A stretch of 64,000 nucleotides of DNA from JACVRW01 sp963803085 (lineage in GTDB: Bacteria; Actinomycetota; Thermoleophilia; Solirubrobacterales; Thermoleophilaceae): contig CAWDLE010000019.1 of NCBI GenBank assembly GCA_963803085.1, forward strand, positions 1 to 64,000. Reading direction: 5' to 3'. The stretch's first letter is position 1. Each line of letters begins with the position of its first letter. Positions 34,887 through 41,463 of this stretch are shown in pieces. Below the pieces are notes generated by a model that made no database searches, was not told the origin of the DNA, and worked only from the letters and a program-made list of their open reading frames with translations. A program made the translations under genes and the position numbers.

Positions 34887-36233
34887 GTGACCCTAGCGCC
34901 CTGGCCGCGCCCGGGGCTCACGGCGCTCGCCATACTCGACCCGGTGATCCTGTCCGCGTTCTTCGCTGGCATGGCGGCCGCGGCGGCGGCCAGCGCGCCG
35001 GCGGCACCGGCCCAGTCGAGCGGCTGGGAGACGATCGGCCGCTCTGCGCAGGACCGGCCGATCCAGGCCCTGCGCGTGGGCAGTCCCCGCGCGCGCGTGA
35101 AGGTGCTCGTCGTGGGCCAGGTGCACGGCAACGAGGCGGCCGGGAAGGCGGTGATCGCTCGACTGCGCGGCGCGCGCCCACCGCGTGGCACAGCGATCTG
35201 GCTCGTGGACGACGCGAACCCGGACGGGTCCGCCGCTGGCACGCGCCACAACGCGAACGGCGTCGACCTCAACCGCAACTTCCCCTACCGCTGGCAGCCA
35301 CAGGACGGCGTGTACGAGTCCGGGTCGGGCCCGGCCTCAGAGCCTGAGACCCAGGTGATGCAGCGTTTCATCGAGAGGGAGCGCCCGCGCGTGACGCTCT
35401 GGTACCACCAGGCGCTGCGCATGGTGGTGAAGAGCACCGGCGACCCCGTGCTGGAGCGCCTCTACTCGGCGCGCAGCGGCCTGCCGCGCAGGGGCCTGCC
35501 GCGCTACCACGGCACGGCCGTCTCATGGCAGAACCACGGCTTCCCGGGCGACAGCGCCTTCGTGGTCGAGCTGCCGGGTGGGCCGCTCCCCAGCGCCGGC
35601 GTGCGCCGCCACACGAACGCGGTGCTCGCGCTCGCGCGCGCCATCGCGCCCCCGCGCGAGGTCTCGAAGCCGATCCCGTTCGGCGACGAGCGCAAGGCGG
35701 ACATGGCCGACTACGCGCAGCGCCACTACGGCATCCACGACTTCCGGCTGGCGAACCCGCGCGTGATCGTGGAGCATTACACCGCCACGAGCAGCTTCCA
35801 GCCCGTCTTCGACTACTTCTCGCGCAACGAGGCCGACCCGGAGCTGCACGAACTACCCGGCGTGTGCTCACACTTCGTGATCGACCGCGACGGCACGATC
35901 TATCGCCTCGTGCCGACCTCGATCATGTGCCGCCACACGGTGGGGCTGAACTGGACGGCGGTCGGGATCGAGCACGTCGGCCAGAGCGACGCCGACGTGA
36001 TGGGCAACCGGCGCCAGCTCGCGGCATCGCTGCGGCTGACCCGCGCGCTCCAGGGGCGCTACGGCATCTCCACGCGCAACGTGATCGGCCACAACGAGAA
36101 CCGCTCGAGCCCATACCACCGCGAGCGCGTGGCGCGACTGCGCTCGCAGACCCACGCGGACTTCCCGCGCGCGGTGATGGACGGCTACCGGCGGCGTCTC
36201 AGGGGGCTGCCCGCGCCCGCAACCCTGCGGTAG
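34887..36233 (+). CDS. M14 metallocarboxypeptidase fused to N-acetylmuramoyl-L-alanine amidase
   Basis: A 448-residue exported protein combining two peptidoglycan-active domains. After a signal-like hydrophobic N-terminus (AFFAGMAAAAAASAPAAPAQ), residues about 45-250 form an M14 zinc carboxypeptidase: VHGNE (His-X-X-Glu zinc ligands), DANPDG, NGVDLNRNFPYRW (Arg-Asn motif), WYHQAL (third His) and FVVELPGG (catalytic Glu). Residues about 270-430 form an Amidase_2/PGRP domain: VEHYTATSS (zinc His), SHFVIDRDGTIYRLVP, GIEHVG and VIGHNE. Such a pairing would cut the stem peptide and the amide to muramic acid. Start is GTG at 34887; the GTG at about 34944 gives a shorter leader. Confidence 0.85.
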   Translation: MTLAPWPRPGLTALAILDPVILSAFFAGMAAAAAASAPAAPAQSSGWETIGRSAQDRPIQALRVGSPRARVKVLVVGQVHGNEAAGKAVIARLRGARPPRGTAIWLVDDANPDGSAAGTRHNANGVDLNRNFPYRWQPQDGVYESGSGPASEPETQVMQRFIERERPRVTLWYHQALRMVVKSTGDPVLERLYSARSGLPRRGLPRYHGTAVSWQNHGFPGDSAFVVELPGGPLPSAGVRRHTNAVLALARAIAPPREVSKPIPFGDERKADMADYAQRHYGIHDFRLANPRVIVEHYTATSSFQPVFDYFSRNEADPELHELPGVCSHFVIDRDGTIYRLVPTSIMCRHTVGLNWTAVGIEHVGQSDADVMGNRRQLAASLRLTRALQGRYGISTRNVIGHNENRSSPYHRERVARLRSQTHADFPRAVMDGYRRRLRGLPAPATLR

Positions 36234-36242
36234 GTTGCGGCT

Positions 36243-36443
36243 GTGGAGAAGCGGCAGATCGGTGCACTCGTGCTGGCTGGGGTCGGCATCGCGTTTGCCG
36301 CCCTGAACGTCGACGAGGTCGAGGTGAATTGGCTGCTGGGCACTTGGAGCACGCCTCTCATCGTCGTCATCGCGCTGTCGATGGTGGTCGGCGCGGGGCT
36401 CGGATTCCTCGTCTCGCGGCGGCGCGGCCGATCAAGCGAATGA
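36243..36443 (+). CDS. LapA-domain (DUF1049) small membrane protein
   Basis: A 66-residue protein with two membrane helices, residues about 5-22 (IGALVLAGVGIAFAALN) and 38-58 (LIVVIALSMVVGAGLGFLV), joined by VDEVEVNWLLGTW. It ends in RRRGRSSE, a positive cytoplasmic tail. This is the LapA fold found with envelope-assembly proteins. The GTG/ATG start at 36243 lies 9 bp after the M14-amidase stop, so the two are probably cotranscribed. The end overlaps the convergent ZIP gene by 12 bp. Confidence 0.82.
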   Translation: MEKRQIGALVLAGVGIAFAALNVDEVEVNWLLGTWSTPLIVVIALSMVVGAGLGFLVSRRRGRSSE

Positions 36444-37115
36444 CAGGCCGGCGCCCACGGCAAAGCCGAGCGCGGTCACGAGCCCCGTGGTGCGGCCGGC
36501 CTGCTCGGTCGCGTCCGGGATCATCGAGTCGACGAGCATCACCAGCAGGGCCCCGGCGGCGAATCCGTTGATCCCGCCCTGGAACTCGTCCGAGGTGATG
36601 TCAATCAGCGCGTAGCCCAACGGCGTAGCGAGCGAGCACGCCACTGCCACCGCGAGCCAGAGCCGCAGCACCTGCTTGCGGGATCGCCCGGCGGCCTTCA
36701 GCTCGGTCGCCCCGCCGATGCCCTCGGGAAGGTTCGAAACGAAGATGGCGGCGAGCAGCCCGATGCTCACCTCGTCGCCGCTGGCCAGGCCGATGCCGAG
36801 CACCATCTGCTCGGGTATGCCGTCGAGGAAGGCACCGAGAGCGAGCGCACCCCCGCCGCCCATGGCGGCGACGCGGCCGGAGGCGACGAAATAGGTGAGC
36901 GCACCCACGCCGAGGCCGATTGCCACCGGCAGCGCGCCGGCGATCTTCACGCCGTCCTCGGCGAGCTCGAAGCTCACCGCGCTGATCAGCGCACCGGCGC
37001 CGAAGCCAAGCACCAGCCCGACCGCCTTGCGCGGCCATGGGCGCGCCAGCCCGATCAGCGCCCCGAGCGCGAGCGACGAGGCGGCCAGCAAACCCCAGCC
37101 GATCGCCGCGCCCAC
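36432..37115 (-). CDS. ZIP-family metal permease
   Basis: A 227-residue, 8-helix transporter with the ZIP architecture. The two metal-site helices read LDGIPEQMVLGIG and VSNLPEGIGGATEL. In ZupT/ZIP proteins the equivalent positions are usually HNxPEG and HxxPE; here Asp and Asn replace the histidines, while both Glu remain. This is found in a described subgroup of bacterial ZIP-like permeases, so transport of another divalent metal, or altered selectivity, is possible. The GTG/ATG start is at 37115, 3 bp from the small gene 37119-37250 on the same strand. Confidence 0.84.
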   Translation of the reverse strand: MGAAIGWGLLAASSLALGALIGLARPWPRKAVGLVLGFGAGALISAVSFELAEDGVKIAGALPVAIGLGVGALTYFVASGRVAAMGGGGALALGAFLDGIPEQMVLGIGLASGDEVSIGLLAAIFVSNLPEGIGGATELKAAGRSRKQVLRLWLAVAVACSLATPLGYALIDITSDEFQGGINGFAAGALLVMLVDSMIPDATEQAGRTTGLVTALGFAVGAGLSFA

Positions 37116-37118
37116 GCG

Positions 37119-37250
37119 TTAGCCCCGGCGGGCGCGATGCGCCAGGTAGCGGACCCAGATCAGGGTCATGTCGGCGAGCGCGCTCCAAAGGTGGCCGAGT
37201 GGGCCGGTGACCACCCATGCTCTCAACCGCTCCCCGGGCCGTCGGCGCAC
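37119..37250 (-). CDS. Small protein (43 residues), hypothetical
   Basis: A 44-codon frame from a GTG at 37250 reads VRRRPGERLRAWVVTGPLGH, then LWSALADMTLIWVRYLAHRARRG and a stop. It has one hydrophobic-aromatic segment between basic ends, so a membrane-attached small protein is likely. It is translationally close to the ZIP gene (3 bp downstream on the same strand). The reading is supported by amino-acid pattern and good spacing only. Too short for standard gene callers, and I know no family. Confidence 0.42.
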   Translation of the reverse strand: MRRRPGERLRAWVVTGPLGHLWSALADMTLIWVRYLAHRARRG

Positions 37251-37309
37251 GCGCGAAGCGTAACGCGAGCCCTCCGGCGCCGGCCGGGTTAGGGTCCGTC
37301 GGAGGTCCC

Positions 37310-37515
37310 GTGCTCCGCGCCATCAAAGCCCACCTTGGCTCGCGCCAGGTCTCGCGCGTCATCTACGGCGCGATCATCGGCCTCGCGTTGATCGTCGCCC
37401 TCGAGGCGCACCCGCCGAGCTCGAGAGTCGTCGTCGCGACGCTGCTCGGCACGGCGTTAGCGGTCGGCCTCGCTGAGTTCTACAGCGACATCATTGGGGC
37501 GGAGACTCGAACGCG
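37310..37515 (+). pseudogene. Truncated membrane protein gene (5' part only)
   Basis: GGAGG at 37301-37305 precedes a GTG at 37310. About 67 codons look genuine: VLRAIKAHLGSRQVSRVIYG, a hydrophobic helix (AIIGLALIVALE), and ATLLGTALAVGLAEFYSDIIGAETRTRR. From about 37505 the frame enters antisense of the MFS gene and loses protein character, although no stop occurs until 37913-37915. The second half of the gene is not found elsewhere in the window. A rearrangement that brought the MFS gene here probably cut it. Confidence 0.6.
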
Positions 37516-37522
37516 TCGGCAC

Positions 37523-39223
37523 CTATGCCGTTCGCCCGTTGCCACCGACGTCGCTCTCCGCGAGCGACTTGCTCGGCAGTTCTCGCGTGAGCCACAGCGA
37601 CAGCAACGCCCCGAGCGCGACCGCGCCGAGCGACAACCGCAACGCGTCGAGCTGTGCGTCGCTGTAGTCGGCGGCGACCGCGCGGGCCTGGTCTGGCGTG
37701 AGGCCCCCCTCCACTGCCGCCTCCTCAACGTCGGCGACGGGCACGATGTCGATCCCCTGTTCGGTGTTCGCGACGATCGTCTCGCGCGCGGCCGCCGGGA
37801 CGTCGGGATTGGCGGTGATGCGCTCGCTGAAGCCTGTCGCGAGCGACCCGAGCAACACCGCGCCGACGATCGCCGTGCCGAGCGAAGACCCAAGGTTCTG
37901 GGCTGTCCCCTGTAGCCCGCCCGCCTCGCTGGTCTGCGTGGGCGCGACGGCGGACATGATGACGTTCCCAAGCTGCGACGCGAGCAGTCCGGCACCCGCG
38001 CCGATGAGAGCGAGCGCCACCTTGAAGCCGGTGTCGTTCAGCGTCACGTCGAGCGTTCCGAGCATCACAAGCGCGCCGATGCTGACGCCGACGAGCCCGA
38101 TCTGAGCGACGGTGCGCGGCGAGCGCCGGGCGGCGATCCGCGGGCCCAGCAGCGCGAACACGAGCATCGCCACCGACAGCGGCAGCAGGCGCTTGCCGGT
38201 CTCGAACGCGTCCAGCCCCAGCACGACCTGCAGGTAGACCGGGATGACGAAGAACGTGCCCATAAGGACGAACTGCTGCCCGACCAGCGTCGACAGCCCC
38301 GCCCGCAGCTGCGAGATGCGCAGCAACGCCGTGTCCAGCAGCCCGTCGCGGCCCAGACGGGCACGCCGCTGCTCCCACTCGACGAACGCCCACAACAATG
38401 CGAGACCACCGAGCACCATGAACGGCACCACGGAGAAACCCAGCGGCGTGATCTCCGTGCCGTTGATCGTCAGCGGCGTGCGCGACTGGACGAAACCCCA
38501 CACGCTGCTTCGCAGGATGGCGACCACGATCAGGCCGAGGCCGGCTGAGGAAAGCGCGACACCCACGACGTCGAGCTGCGGACGCCGTGCTGCCCTCGGC
38601 GCCTGCGCGATCTGTCCGCGCAGCAGCAGGATCAGGATCACGACCACGGTCTCGGCAGCGAACACGTAGCGCCACGTGAACTCCGTCGTCACCCAGCCGC
38701 CGATCAGCGGGCCCGCCGCGATCGCAACTGCGGCGATACCCCCGAGCAATGCGTACGCCAGCGCGCGCTCGCGGCCTTCGTAGCTGGCGGCGGTGAGCGC
38801 CGCGATCGCGGGCACCACGAGCACGGCGCCGAACCCCTCGACCCCCGACCACCCGACCAGCAGCACCCCGAGGTTTGGGCTCAGCGCCGTCGTCAGCGAC
38901 CCGACCCCATAGATCGCCAGCCCAATCGCGAACGCCCGGTTGCGCCCCAGGATGTCGCCCAGTTTCGCGCCCAGCAGCATGAACGCCGCCATCACCAGCG
39001 TGTAAAGCGTGATCGCCGTCTGCACGCCCTGGATCGTCGTGTCGAGGTCCTCGACGATCTGCGAAATCGCCACGTTCATGACGCTCGAGTCGAGCACCAT
39101 GACGAACTGGGCCGAGGCCAGGATGAGCATGGGCAGCCACTTGCGCACGACCGGCACCCTAACTGCAGGTTCCGCCGCCGCCGTGGCGATACTGGACGGC
39201 TCGTGCTCCAGTCCCGGCTGCAA
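37523..39223 (-). CDS. MFS transporter, DHA2 (EmrB/QacA-like)
   Basis: A 566-residue, 14-helix drug:H+ antiporter. Helix 1 has MVLDSSVMNVAISQI (the DxxxVNVAL-type signature), loop 2-3 has GAKLGDILGRNRAFAIG, and helix 5 has VAIAAGPLIGGWVTTEFTWRYVF (antiporter motif C). The C-terminal extension after helix 14 contains the SDAQLDALRLS region before the last helix. It shares 21 bp with the divergent K+ channel gene at its start, so an internal start is possible; KWLPMLILASAQ is the first conserved part. The tail abuts a truncated gene at 37515. Confidence 0.9.
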   Translation of the reverse strand: MQPGLEHEPSSIATAAAEPAVRVPVVRKWLPMLILASAQFVMVLDSSVMNVAISQIVEDLDTTIQGVQTAITLYTLVMAAFMLLGAKLGDILGRNRAFAIGLAIYGVGSLTTALSPNLGVLLVGWSGVEGFGAVLVVPAIAALTAASYEGRERALAYALLGGIAAVAIAAGPLIGGWVTTEFTWRYVFAAETVVVILILLLRGQIAQAPRAARRPQLDVVGVALSSAGLGLIVVAILRSSVWGFVQSRTPLTINGTEITPLGFSVVPFMVLGGLALLWAFVEWEQRRARLGRDGLLDTALLRISQLRAGLSTLVGQQFVLMGTFFVIPVYLQVVLGLDAFETGKRLLPLSVAMLVFALLGPRIAARRSPRTVAQIGLVGVSIGALVMLGTLDVTLNDTGFKVALALIGAGAGLLASQLGNVIMSAVAPTQTSEAGGLQGTAQNLGSSLGTAIVGAVLLGSLATGFSERITANPDVPAAARETIVANTEQGIDIVPVADVEEAAVEGGLTPDQARAVAADYSDAQLDALRLSLGAVALGALLSLWLTRELPSKSLAESDVGGNGRTA

Positions 39224-39631
39224 CGCTCGCTCGACGAAGGCCGCCAGCTCACGGCCAGGCGAGCGGCGTGGGTGATCGCAGCGTCAACCTTCCTGCTAAC
39301 TCTCGCCGGCGGGGTCGGGGCGTGGCTCGTCGACCGCAAGGACTTCGACTCGGTGTGGGATGCGCTCTGGTGGGCCGTGCAGACGGTTACGACCGTCGGC
39401 TACGGAGACGTGGTTCCCAAGCATGCGGCGGGTCGCCTGATCGGGGTCGTCCTGATGCTCCAGGGGATCGCGCTTCTCACGGTGATCACCGCGGCCGTCA
39501 CAGCCACGCTGGTCGAGCAGGCGCGGCAGCGGCTGCAGCGCTCGGAGCCCGACGCTGTCCTGGCCAAGCTGGAAAAGGTGGAGGCGCGCCTCGAGTCGAT
39601 CGAGCAGCGCCTGCCGAGCGGGGACAGCTAG
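39203..39631 (+). CDS. Two-transmembrane potassium channel
   Basis: A 142-residue channel with helix 1 (WVIASTFLLTLAGGVGAWLV) at residues 23-42, the pore loop WWAVQTVTTVGYGDVVPKHAAG carrying the K+ selectivity filter TVGYGD near residue 67, and helix 2 (LIGVVLMLQGIALLTVITAAV). A coiled-coil tail of about 45 residues (LAKLEKVEARLESIEQRL) probably tetramerises; no RCK or cyclic-nucleotide domain is present. Start is the GTG at 39203, which overlaps the divergent MFS gene by 21 bp. Confidence 0.9.
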   Translation: MLQSRLQRSLDEGRQLTARRAAWVIAASTFLLTLAGGVGAWLVDRKDFDSVWDALWWAVQTVTTVGYGDVVPKHAAGRLIGVVLMLQGIALLTVITAAVTATLVEQARQRLQRSEPDAVLAKLEKVEARLESIEQRLPSGDS

Positions 39632-39666
39632 CCGGGTCTCAGCGGGCCACCGGGGCTCGCCGCGAC

Positions 39667-40560
39667 TCAGCGGACACAGCGAAATCCGGTGTTGCCCGTG
39701 GTCGAGTCGGGCGTCAGCGAGTTGCGCGCGGCCACCCGGTAGCGCTCGCAGTACGAGTGATGGCAGAGATAGGAGCCCCCGCGTGTCACGCGGTTCGTAT
39801 CCCGTGTGTGGAGGTCCGAGCGGAACCAGTCTGAGCACCACTCCCAGACGTTCCCGGTCATGTTGTGGAGGCCGAAGCCGTTTGGCGGAAACTCGTCCAC
39901 GGGGCAGGTGCCGTAGAAGCCGTCGGCGCTCGTGTTCTCGGCCGGGAACTGCCCCTGCCAGACGTTCATGCGGTGCTCGCCGTGCGGCTCGAGCTCGTCA
40001 CCCCAGGGGAAGCGCTTCCCCTCGAGCCCACCTCGCGCCGCGTACTCCCACTCCGCTTCGGTCGGCAGCCGCTTGCCTGCCCAGGCGCAATAGGCCTGCA
40101 CGTCGTTCCAGCTGACGTGAACCACCGGGTGGTCCAGCCGCCCGTCGAGATCCGACTGCGGGCCCTCCGGATGTCGCCAGTCCGCATCCTCTACCTGGCG
40201 CCACCAGGGAGCGTGGGCCACCCCGCGCGTGGGCGGGAAGTCGTCCGGAAGCAGCCCCGCGAATACGAACGACCAGCCGAAGTGCTCAGCTTCTGTGGCG
40301 TGTCCGGTCGCCTCGACGAAAGACACGAAGTCGGCGTTGGAGACCGCGTTGGTATCTATCGAGAACTCCTCGAGCCGAACGCGCCTCACCGGTCCCTCGC
40401 CATCGTCCGGGTAGGAATGCGGTCCAGCGCTGCCCATCAGGAACTCGCCGCCCGCCAGCTCCACCATGCCGTCGGTCGACCCGGGACGCGTGCTCGTTAC
40501 CGCTGCGACGGCCGCTGAGTCGCGGACGGGCGCGGAGGGCGCGCAGCAGGAGTCCGGCAT
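39667..40560 (-). CDS. Formylglycine-generating enzyme (sulfatase-modifying factor)
   Basis: A 297-residue SUMF1/FGE-sulfatase protein. Its hallmarks are MVELAGGEFLMGS near residue 32, WNDVQAYCAWAGKRLPTEAEWEYAARGG, GNVWEWCSDWF, and the active-site pair in GGSYLCHHSYCERYRVAARN near 267-273, matching the two catalytic cysteines (SYMCHRSYC) of human FGE. It oxidises a Cys (CxPxR) in sulfatases to formylglycine using copper and O2. The ATG at 40560 (MPDSCCAP) was chosen as the likelier start; an in-frame start at 40629 would add 23 residues. No sulfatase is in the window, so the target lies elsewhere. Confidence 0.92.
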   Translation of the reverse strand: MPDSCCAPSAPVRDSAAVAAVTSTRPGSTDGMVELAGGEFLMGSAGPHSYPDDGEGPVRRVRLEEFSIDTNAVSNADFVSFVEATGHATEAEHFGWSFVFAGLLPDDFPPTRGVAHAPWWRQVEDADWRHPEGPQSDLDGRLDHPVVHVSWNDVQAYCAWAGKRLPTEAEWEYAARGGLEGKRFPWGDELEPHGEHRMNVWQGQFPAENTSADGFYGTCPVDEFPPNGFGLHNMTGNVWEWCSDWFRSDLHTRDTNRVTRGGSYLCHHSYCERYRVAARNSLTPDSTTGNTGFRCVR

Positions 40561-40646
40561 ACGGTGATCTTGCACTGCCTGTGGATGTGGGTCTTCACCC
40601 GGAGCGGGTGATTCGATCCCGCCGGTCATACGCGGACAATTGCAGC

Positions 40647-40997
40647 ATGGGGGACCCTGACGACGACGTCACCCGCCGGACCCGCCTGGCAGCGGAGCGC
40701 ACATGGCTCGCGTGGTGGAGGTCGGGCATTGCGGCCGCGACCGCTGCTGTCGGTGTGGGCGGCGTGGTGCCGCAGCTCGTCAACGGCGGGCAGACGGCGT
40801 ACACGGTGCTCGGCGCCGGCTACGCAGCGCTCGCCGCCGCAATGTTCGTCGGCGCCGCGGTGCGCCGGCGCGAGGTGGAGCGAGCACTCGACAGCGGGGG
40901 ATTCGCCGCCGTCAGCGATAACGCCGCGCTGGCCCTGACCCTCGCGGCGACCGTCCTGGCGCTCGGCACCCTTGCGGTGATCGTCGCGCAGCCCTGA
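40647..40997 (+). CDS. DUF202 (YidH-like) membrane protein
   Basis: A 116-residue protein starting at the ATG at 40647. It has the DUF202 N-terminal motif RTRLAAERTWLAWWRSGIAAA and three helices (residues about 28-48, 52-72 and 92-112). DUF202 proteins are small inner-membrane proteins of unknown role, often stress-regulated. A longer frame from 40581 is possible but lacks homology in the added part. It is divergent from the FGE gene. Confidence 0.82.
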   Translation: MGDPDDDVTRRTRLAAERTWLAWWRSGIAAATAAVGVGGVVPQLVNGGQTAYTVLGAGYAALAAAMFVGAAVRRREVERALDSGGFAAVSDNAALALTLAATVLALGTLAVIVAQP

Positions 40998-41016
40998 GGC
41001 TCCCGCTGTGGCGGGC

Positions 41017-41463
41017 TCACCGCGCAGCGCGCAGAAGGTCGGCCCCAAGCTCGGACAACGTCGACGCGTCGACGAAGTCGCTCGCGAGCGATCGGCCGCC
41101 CACCCGCGAAACCGCATCGTCCAGGACTCGGCTCCAGATGTGCTCGACGAGGACAGCCGCCAAGGCGGTGCCGGGCTGCAGCGCCGCGCCGAGGTCGCGC
41201 GCCAGCTCCGAGGTGCCCTTGCGGCGTTGTCCGGCGGGATCGAGACGGAAATCGAGCAGCTTCGCGGTGAGGCCGCCGGTACCGCCCTGAAGGTCGATGG
41301 CGATCAGCTCTCCGGTTGCCTCGTCCGCCGCGACGAACAGCACATCGAGAATGCGCAGCGCGCCGCCGCTCTCCATCCTCTCGAGCGCGCCGACGAGCTG
41401 GCCCTCGAATGCGGCGTTTGCGTCGAATCCGAATACCAGGAGCTGCCTGGAGGGCAGGGTCAC
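41017..41463 (-). CDS. DUF6325-like protein
   Basis: A 148-residue soluble alpha/beta protein. The core GALERMESGGALRILDVLFVAADEATGELIAIDLQGG matches that of the protein at 49562-50008 (LVERGIIRVLDVLFVMQNEDG), so the two are distant paralogues. Family proteins occur in actinobacterial stress regions, with unknown function. The GTG start overlaps the stop of the upstream phosphodiesterase gene by 4 bp, so both are translated together. Confidence 0.78.
   Translation of the reverse strand: MTLPSRQLLVFGFDANAAFEGQLVGALERMESGGALRILDVLFVAADEATGELIAIDLQGGTGGLTAKLLDFRLDPAGQRRKGTSELARDLGAALQPGTALAAVLVEHIWSRVLDDAVSRVGGRSLASDFVDASTLSELGADLLRAAR

Noticed and set aside
37515..37915. Continuation of the truncated membrane gene to 37915
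   Set aside because: The frame stays open only as antisense of the MFS gene; its composition changes abruptly at about 37505.
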